From: Cytospora piceicola
Lineage: Eukaryota > Ascomycota > Sordariomycetes > Diaporthales > Cytosporaceae
Assembly: GCA_023375675.1 (NCBI GenBank)
Contig: JALQBC010000053.1
Location: 124,001-188,000, forward strand
DNA length: 64,000 bases
Direction of reading: 5' to 3'
A program made the position numbers and the translations under genes. Of this stretch, positions 56,840 to 64,000 are shown one piece after another. Positions within the stretch are counted from its first letter, which is position 1; every line of letters begins with the position of its first letter. The notes under the pieces are model-generated. The model worked only from the letters and a program-made list of their open reading frames with translations, was not told the DNA's origin and did not search any database.

Positions 56840-59245
56840 ATAAGGCGCGAGATAAATAGTAAATTTTATAACCTCCGGTATTTTAACTTACTTATCTAGG
56901 CTTCTATTTTAACTTATCTATACCCTTAGCTTAACGCTATAGACCCTCTCTATATAGTTCTTAAAATAACGTATATCTTTAAATTTTAGCGACCTATCCC
57001 TATACTTTAGATAATTACAGAATATTTATATTACTGTGTGTAGCTTATAAGCATACTCTCTGTCGAAATAGTCGTATATTATAGCAGGTCGGTAGTATGT
57101 AAACGTCCGCTCTTTAATAGTTTAACCTTTATTCTTAATATAACGTAGGCACTATATTCTTTATATTAAAAGCAGGAAAGTATTTAACTAAAGAGACTCT
57201 TCTTTCACTCGGATCTTAGCTAACGCCCGGCGTCTAATATAGCTTCGCTTTACCGTCTTTTACTTTACGCATAAAGTAGTTATTAGCTTGGCAGCCTAAA
57301 TACGGAAGTCGTAAAGCTTAGAGTAGCTAAGGTTATTCGGTTAGTTAATAAGGATCTCGGCTAATTAAGTATATTCCGGGATATTAAGGTCGATACTCGA
57401 CTTAAAGTATATTTCCTAGTCCTCTCCTCTTACTACTATCTTAATATCCTAGGTTAGCCGATAATAGAAGTAATACTTACGATAATCGGCTTAAAATACC
57501 TTTTTACGCTACACTCGTTTACTACTAATCTCTTTAATAAAACGTCTAATCTCTTCTTCGTATTAAAAGCTACGGATCCGGTATTAGCCGCTTTTAAAGT
57601 TAGCTCGTTATTATTCTAATTAGACGATCTCGGGATTAGGAGGAAGATAGTTCTAAACTTCAGTTAAGGCTATATTTTTACATGCTTAAGGATCCCGCGT
57701 TATACTAATATATATAAAAAGGCTAATAAGCCCGTCCTTTATAAGCTTGTCTAAGAACGTATTTTAGAGATAGAATTACACCTTCTCGTTAATATACACG
57801 CTATTAAATATAGAGAACTTCGGGTTATAGCGTATTATTTAGTCGCGGACAGCATCCGATGCGTTACTTAGGTCTATTAGTATTATTTCTATTAAACTTA
57901 ATTAATTTAACGTATCGTTAACAGAGTTTACTACTCCTCTTCGAAAAGCCTTAAGTCTAAGCTTAGTTTTAAACTTAGCGTCGAGGGTTTACCGTTCTAT
58001 ATCGTCTCTTAATTTATAATAGGACAATATATAATTCGGAGAAGTAACTAAGCTTTCGAACCGACGAAACACAGGTCGCTTAAGCTACTCTTATTTCTAA
58101 CGGAGTAGAGTACAGCTAATAAGGCTACGGTTTTTTATTTTAAAAACACGCCTAACGGTAGTTAAACTCGGTGTATCGAATACGCCGTTATATAGTACTA
58201 AGCTAATAATAACGGTAACAGGATAAAATATTAGCCTTCTAGTAGTCGTAAAGAAGAAAATCGTCTTAGAATGTATTAGTTAAACTATAGACTACTATAT
58301 AAAGGGCTAGATAAATAAGGGCTTACGGTTTTAGCTTTTTATTAGCTCCTTTATAGTAGACGAATTTAATCGCTATAAATATAACATCCTAGCCTGTCGA
58401 AGGGTAACGTATAACCATTATCGAAATATCCTTATAGCAGAGCGCCTTAGGCCGTCTACGGCTTATTATCTCCTATATAAGTAATTATTTAAGTAGCCCG
58501 TGCTTTTAATTATCGTCGGAAGATACGTCTATAGTTACCTACAGCTTATCGTTAAGCTTCTTTTTCTTATTATTAACAATCTTAGCGGGTCGCGCCCCTA
58601 TATAGGCAAAGAGAAGATAAAACCCCGATAGTTAAACTCGATACCTCTTTAAGGGAAAGGTGCCTGTATTATAGGCGATATTAAAGGTTTAAAGGACTAA
58701 GAGGTCGTTAAGCCTAAGTACCGGTTTACTGTTAAGATTTAGCGGTTAAAGTTCGAAAAGAGGTTTTAGAGTAGCGTTATACTACTAAAATAATATTAGT
58801 AAAGAGAATACTAAAGTAATATTCTTCGAGAACATACTTTCTAAATCTCTTTAAAGTCGTTTATATTTATAGGGCTGCTATTAACACTATTATACAACTA
58901 CTTATACTAGCGGAAATACTCCTATAAAGTACCTTTAAACCTAATCTTAAAGTTCTTATATAGATAATAAAGGAAATCCATCGCGGTAAACTTATCTGCC
59001 TTAGCTAAAGCTTCCTTCTATACCCCTAGCTTAGCAAACTTATAGTACTTCTCCTATTTCCGGCGAATACTACTAATGTTTACCTTTATAGTATCGGCGT
59101 AGGCTAGTCTTAAGAAAGTTTTACTTTAAAGCTCTTAACGAAAAACTTTTCGTTAAGTAGAAGTAAACTTATCCGACTTCTTTACGTTCTGCTATTAGGC
59201 TACTCGTTATATAAAGCTTCGGATAAAATCTACATAGTAGTTATA
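56840..59245 (-). pseudogene. DUF3435 tyrosine recombinase (FluG-like; Starship captain family)
   Basis: Minus strand, about 800 codons in two frames (changes near 58770 and 58180 are indels or introns). N-terminus: KADKFTAMDFLYYLYKNFK. Core: LQTFNIAYNTGTFPLKRYRV, then YIGARPAKIVN, which carries the first catalytic Arg (family Y-T-G-A-R-P-A-E) at about 58580. Then RPKALCYKDISIMVIRYP, YYKLRDDIERQTLDAKF, LKAFRRGVVNSVN (57914-57950), and RYNPKFSIFNSVYINEKV with the likely nucleophilic Tyr (57783-57836). A zinc-finger-like tail, YFKNYIERVYSVKLR, looks like a C2H2 with His mutated to Tyr. DUF3435 enzymes cut and rejoin DNA through a Tyr; in Starships they mobilise the whole element. The gene points left, toward the cargo-like genes. 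Confidence 0.85.
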
Positions 59246-60660
59246 GTAAGATTAAGAGAGAGAGTAAGGAGGTGCTATTATTAAGCAGAAGAAAAGCTTT
59301 AGTATATGATTAATTAAAAACTAAGCAGGTCATTAGTAAGAACGACTATATTAAGGCTTAAGTAGTTATACAGCATCTAGCAAGAAGCGCTTAGGTTAAG
59401 TTATCGGGTATAACGAAAATAAATTAGCTATAGTCTAATATCTTAGGTATAAGGGAGCGGGGCGGCTAGTAAACTAAGCGGCGGCTTATACAGAGTATAT
59501 ATTAGTAACATCTGTACACACTGTTAATACCCCTGTATTTAGCGACTAACACTAAATAAAATAAGCAGCTATAACAGCATTTCCTCTCTTTATACTATAA
59601 ATATAAACTTACTTTAAGTAACTAAAAACAATATTATCTTAGTCGATATATAGTTTTTTTTCGAAAGGCTAATGTTCGAAAATACCGAGTAAATCGAATA
59701 AGTTACTTTACTTTATACTTTAATAAGAACTAACTAGTCTATTACTTTAAATAGTTTATTAAACTTAAAAGTAATAGTTTTAACCTTCCCGATATTCTTT
59801 AAATAAAAGTATAACTACTACCGGATAATAAACGATAACCTGCTACCTTTCGTAAACGGTATATTCTATATAAAGTAAAAAGAGGTTTTTAAAAGCTAGC
59901 TAAGCTATTATTATTTCGGTACTATTACGTTCGACGGCGATCTTTTTTATCCGGGCTGCTATTATAAGAGCCTCGAGTATATTACGATAGACCTTTATAT
60001 ATAGCTTAGTAACCCCGATAACTGCTTTAAAAAGACCGAGAAGCCGGTAGTTCGGGTTTATAATCTTTAGCTATATAACCTTTTAGTTTAAATTAAGTAA
60101 CGTTATAACGATATCTTCCCTTATTAAAGTAATAGCGAATATAACTAAAGTATATCCTTTTTTATATTAACGTAATAGACTATTTATAAAGTAAAACTAA
60201 CTTTAGCGTATAAGCTAATAAGTCAGAACGTTTATTAAAAGCTAAAGGATTAACTATAATAGAATTTATTAAAACTAACTTATACTTAAGATATATATAT
60301 AGGTTTAAACGCTTTATATAAAGTAATTACTTTTACCTTAAATATTCTTAAAGGTTATTAACGAAATAGAGCTTAATAAATAATAATATAGATTATATAC
60401 TTTATATTTACGTACACTCCTTTTATATATATATAAACAGACTAAATTCCGGATCAGTTCTCTTTTTATTTTATTAATTTAATATAATATATAGCTACGT
60501 TTAAAAGATATAGTATATATACTATTATCTATACTTACCTTCGGTTAGTTTTTATAAGAACCTAACTTCCTTTAGCTCGTTATAGATTACAATAGCTTTA
60601 AAAACCTAAAGTATTTATAGGCCGAGAGGAGAAAAGGCGTAGCTTACCGTACTAAAGTTT
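59246..60660. other. AT-rich stretch with weak minus-strand frames
   Basis: Just upstream of the DUF3435 gene; if that gene were a captain, an element edge would be expected here, but no border repeat could be recognised. A minus frame around 59700-60090 reads ERNSTEIIIAQLAFKNLF and YERQQVIVYYPVVVILLFKE, perhaps part of another degraded element. Too weak for a separate gene call. Confidence 0.35.
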
Positions 60661-60681
60661 ATTATAGGGTTTATTATCGAT

Positions 60682-61243
60682 CTGCACTAGCTTTTAATTA
60701 TCTCCCTCTTACTGTTAGCGGCGATTACAGATTCCGAAACCTTAGCTATAGTGCACGGACTAGCTGTGTTTTAAGTTGTTTTCTCTTAGTCTTTTAAAGT
60801 TAATTACGCTTTACGTATTAATTAAAATAAGAAATAAACGCTATCGTTGAATTTATCTTATTAAAAGCTATAGATTTATATAAGCTATAAGATTATTAAG
60901 TGAAGGCGCGAAATGTAAAGATCTAAAGGTAATGTTAATAACTTTCCTGTCTTTTTTTCCTTTTACTTTTAATGTTCTTTAAAAAATCTCTATATTTCGC
61001 GCCTTAACTTAATAATCTTATAGCTTATATAAATCTATAGCTCTTAATAAGATAAATTCAACGATAGCTTTTATTTCTTATTTTAACTAATGCGCAAAGC
61101 GTAATTAGGGAAAAAGTTAAGATTCGGTAAGAAATATACTTAGACTGTACTGTATAACTACTAGAGGTTTCGGAATCCGCAATCGCCTTAGACAGCGTAT
61201 AATCTATAGTTTTAGATCTAATACTATATAAGAAGCTAGCGCT
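60682..61243. repeat. large imperfect inverted repeat, arms about 245 bp
   Basis: Left arm about 60682-60925, right arm about 60990-61243, with a loop of some 65 bp. The inner 130 bp match almost perfectly (AGCTATAGATTTATATAAGC in both). The outer part is more diverged but shares GATTCCGAAACCT and GCGATT. Differences are mostly transitions. It could be a foldback or MITE-like element, or head-to-head copies of one short gene: the right arm, minus strand, has a 68-codon ORF with ATG at 61264, listed separately. No target-site duplication was identified. Confidence 0.8.
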
Positions 61244-61264
61244 ACGGTAACAACTAGCTAGCAA
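61058..61264 (-). CDS. 68-codon ORF in the right arm of the inverted repeat, doubtful
   Basis: An ATG-to-TGA frame (TGA 61058-61060) starting MLASCYRSASFLYSIRSKT, rich in Ser. The left arm would encode a similar peptide on the plus strand, interrupted by TAA/TAG. Real coding status is uncertain, as it may simply reflect a low local mutation load inside a repeat arm. No family recognised. Confidence 0.25.
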   Translation of the reverse strand: MLASCYRSASFLYSIRSKTIDYTLSKAIADSETSSSYTVQSKYISYRILTFSLITLCALVKIRNKSYR

Positions 61265-61847
61265 ACTTCTTTCCTTATACTTAAAGCGGCTTTACTTTAT
61301 CTATAAGTTTTAAAAAAATATAAATAAAAGCTGTATATAAATATTAACTTTAAAATATTACTACTATAGCTACTTCTTTAGATCTTATTCCTTTATATAG
61401 TACTACTTAAACCTTATGCTTAATACCTGTTCTACCTTTTTAGCCGTCGGATTACTCGACAATAGCTTAAACGATGCCTTTAAATACTGCTTTTACTTTA
61501 CTGTTAAAGCTCGGACTTTAATAAGCCGGGTCGCTTTTAAAGTATTATTATAATAAAAAAAGAGGTAACTTTAGTAGGTAAAGACCTTTATAAAAAACTT
61601 AATAATAGTATAGAAAAGATAGAGAAGCTACAGCCGGTCGACTTTTTCTTAAATCCCTAACAGGCGGTAAAGCTAGTTAAAATCTATAGCGATAGCGGCG
61701 TCGAATAAGACCGGTAGTTTATACTTAAACGAAAAGAATATATACTATTATAGCTATAGCGTTTTTAAGCCTTCCGGTATACCTTTAAACTCTTTTAATA
61801 CTTAAATCTAAAGCAGGACACGCTTAAAGGTTATTAAAGCTATATAT
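61265..61847. other. very AT-rich stretch, coding status unclear
   Basis: Both strands show partly open frames between 61470 and 61850; on the minus strand segments such as GRLKNAIAIIVYILF, on the plus strand VAFKVLLQQKKRQLQQVKTF. The two readings conflict and no call is made. Confidence 0.3.
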
Positions 61848-62450
61848 TATTCTATATTAGCCGTTTACTTATATATCGAAAAGGCCGACGTACTTAAAAA
61901 AAATAGGGCGGTTTATACTCCGAATATACTAACAGGATAAGTAGTCTGCTTTAGTGTAGTAGAAAGGCGTAGTTATAGTATTTTATCTTACTTTAGTTAA
62001 TATAGTACGGCTTTTAAGTAAGATAGTTAAGATTAATATAAAGCGAGTTATAGTATAAATAGCTACTGTTATACCTAATAAACAGCCTATACTTAACTAA
62101 GTTATTAAGCTAGATTCCGTTTTATAGTTAATGTTTTATCGAGAACTAAACTAACGCTTTAAATAATATAGTAATATAGTCCCTTTTTTTATAAAACTTT
62201 ATATTATTAGTACTATACCGGCCTTAAGGTAAACGATTTACTATATAAGGTATAACTAGCCTCGGGTATACTACCGGCTTAAAATTTTACGTTAAGGTTT
62301 CCGGTAATACTATCTTTTACTCGAAGGTTAAAAGGACGTATATACTAAAATACTTATATACAATGTCTTACGAGTTTATTAGCTTAGCTATATATTAGTT
62401 TAGCTTTTATTTCGCTTTATATATAAGCTAAAAGACCTTTTTTTACTATA
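61848..62450 (-). pseudogene. Gln/Leu-rich unknown protein, about 200 codons
   Basis: A minus frame without TGA: LLAYIQSEIKAKLIYSQANK, then FQYIRPFNLRVKDSITGN, then a coiled-coil-like Gln/Leu stretch (QLSQVQAVYQVQQQLFILQL). This could be the tail of a transposase or structural protein. Not recognised, and the left boundary is arbitrary. Confidence 0.4.
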
Positions 62451-63060
62451 TAAAGACTTTATTTAACTATTTAATATTATAGACAAGTATAACTTTAAAG
62501 TAATTCCTATAGTAGTCTTAACGCTTTTTTAAAGTATAGGTTTTAAAGTTTACGCCGGAACCGACCGGGTAGTCGTTTAAGTGTTTTAAAAAGCTACCGA
62601 TAAAAATACAACGGAATATTTTATTACTATTATAGTTATAGGCTAGCGGCTAAATTTATCTTTTATAAAGCTATATCGCTAAAAGGTTAACGATAATAAA
62701 AGTATAGCTTATAGCTTTATTATAGACTTTTTATTAATATTATATACGTATATAGCGCTATAGATTCTATAGCCGCGAGAAAAGCCTTTTATAAAAGGTG
62801 TTATCGAGCTACCTTTTATAGTATTAATATATTAGGCTTTATTCGTCGTTTATAATAACGTTATAGTATTAAATAAGAGGCTTTTTATACTTCCCGGCGT
62901 TATAGCTAAGTACTTTTAACTTTTAATACTATCGGAGTGTTCGATAGTTATTTATAACTATTCTTAAGGTTAAGGTACCTTAAGTGTTATCTTAATCTAT
63001 TACTATAATAATCGGAACGCTCGATTTTACTATTTACAATAATAACAGTTTTATATAGTT
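62451..63060 (-). pseudogene. degraded minus-strand frame, identity unknown
   Basis: A minus frame open through TAA/TAG reading NNYRTLRQYQKLKVLSYN and KQLNKVFIQQKKVFQLIYKA. It is upstream of and possibly joined to the frame at 61848-62450. Low confidence because AT-rich sequence opens several frames here. Confidence 0.3.
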
Positions 63061-63430
63061 TTTAAAAAACTATAGTTTAGTTAGAAATACTTTTATCTGT
63101 TAAAGTATATATACGTTTATTATAACTCTTTTATATAATTTAATATAAGTAACTTATTAAGTTCGGGTTTCTTTATAATAAAGAACGTAATTGTTTTTTA
63201 TACCGGAAATATATTTTAAAGAATTAATAATATAGTATATAAGTATAACTATAAACGAGTAGTAAAGTACGAAAACACCGATATATAATAACGTTAAACG
63301 AGATTCTTTTACTTCTTACTTATTTAAAACTTTTTACTTAATTTAAAAGTTGTTTTATAAACAGTGTTAATAATTAGCGAAACACGATAAACACGATAAT
63401 TTACTTTTACTTACTACTTTATCCGGCGCT
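63061..63430. other. AT-rich stretch, nothing supported
   Basis: No frame, repeat or motif supported. Confidence 0.3.
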
Positions 63431-63975
63431 TTTTAAAATAGTTATAATTTTAAATAGGCTAAGCGGCTATTTTTAGTTTATAGCGTATAAGAGACTATAA
63501 ACGATATAATAGCGGTTTTCGGCTTATACTTTAAGTATATAAAAAAAGATAAGGTTATCGATAAAGTTAACCTACGTACCGGTTATACCGGTTAACTCTT
63601 TTATAGTTATAGTTTTTAAAGTATCGGCGATATATATATAATAGAACTTCCAGATATTATTTTCGCCTTTTTTTAACTTACGTCGAAAAGGGTTTATAAA
63701 GTAATCGAGACTTAGCTAGTCGAAGGCTTTATTTATAACTTACTTTCTTTCTGTATCCGAAAGGACGAAAGTATTTTTTTTAAACCTATTCTACTTAAAA
63801 TATAAGATAGTATAAAATACCTTAGTATTAAAATGTAAAAGCTTAATCTAAAACCGTATAATATTATCGATATCTTTATTATAAATAGAACTGTTATTTA
63901 ATATAGTTAGCGGCTTTATATTTAAGGAGACGGGTCTAGGATATATTAGTATTAGTCTATAAGACGACGAGAGTT
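63431..63975 (-). pseudogene. degraded minus-strand frame at the window edge
   Basis: A minus frame without TGA: TFVLSDTERKQVINKAFDQL, LKKGENNIWKFYYIYIADTL, TIKELTGITGTQVNFIDNL, then KQPLSLFKIITILKSAGQSS. It reads better than its surroundings and includes an intact TGG. Family not recognised; it may continue past the window end. Confidence 0.4.
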
Positions 63976-64000
63976 AAGACTTATATAAAAGATATAAGAC

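Noticed and set aside
1..64000. A nuclear code in which TAA and TAG mean Gln (ciliate-like)
   Set aside because: The frames would be intact under such a code, but TAG also stands where conserved Trp is expected, active-site His and Cys are replaced by Tyr, start codons are missing, frameshifts occur, and the families (DUF3435, DUF3723) are fungal. CpA mutation explains all of this.
1..64000. Mitochondrial or other organelle DNA because of AT richness
   Set aside because: No organelle genes, rRNAs or tRNAs were seen, CpG is retained, and the gene families are nuclear.
1..64000. tRNA or rRNA genes
   Set aside because: No cloverleaf-compatible A/B boxes or rRNA segments were recognised by eye; a tRNA or covariance-model scan would settle it.

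Overview
This window looks like a repeat-rich, heterochromatin-type compartment of a filamentous ascomycete (Pezizomycotina) in which almost every gene has been destroyed by C-to-T mutation in the CpA context. That is the signature of repeat-induced point mutation (RIP). The evidence is direct. DNA is rich in TpA while CpG is kept. Hardly any normal ORF exceeds 100 codons. Yet if TAA and TAG are read through as former CAA/CAG (sometimes TGG), protein-like frames of 200 to 1,450 codons appear, in which TGA is nearly absent and conserved His, Cys and Met are often Tyr, Tyr and Ile. All genes are therefore listed as pseudogenes. Most coordinates are frame limits good to some tens of bases; exact ones are given where an ATG or TGA survives.

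Layout. 0-8 kb: an in-frame repeat-peptide gene remnant, a 104-bp minisatellite, a long gene ending in an AT-hook, a small gene, and a 17-bp AGCTAGCT minisatellite. 8-23 kb: a very long repeat-bearing gene, an F-box/ankyrin gene (-), a MADS-box-like gene, and several unknown, coiled-coil and Gln-rich genes. 22.9-32 kb: a DUF3723-like gene (-), a GAATTC-rich minisatellite, unknown genes and a ferric-reductase-like gene (-). 32-44 kb: a Gln-rich gene, a roughly 1,000-codon gene with an N-terminal JmjC-like and a C-terminal SET-like domain (-), and a gene joining an FHA-like domain to a protein kinase (+). 44-57 kb: a second kinase (-) lying between two oppositely oriented copies of the 17-bp minisatellite, further unknown genes, and a 2-oxoglutarate/Fe(II) oxygenase. 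56.8-59.2 kb (-): a DUF3435 tyrosine recombinase with a C-terminal zinc-finger-like tail. 60.7-61.2 kb: a large inverted repeat. The last 3 kb is the most AT-rich and holds only scraps.

How the parts fit. DUF3435, DUF3723 and ferric reductases are known from the fungal literature as recurrent genes of Starships, giant cargo-carrying transposons whose DUF3435 'captain' sits at one edge and points inward. Here the DUF3435 gene lies near the right end and points left, toward everything else, so the window can be read as the mutated remains of one or more Starship-like elements with chromatin-modifier (JmjC/SET), kinase and F-box/ankyrin cargo. This is an inference: element ends, target-site repeats and unmutated sister copies are not visible here.
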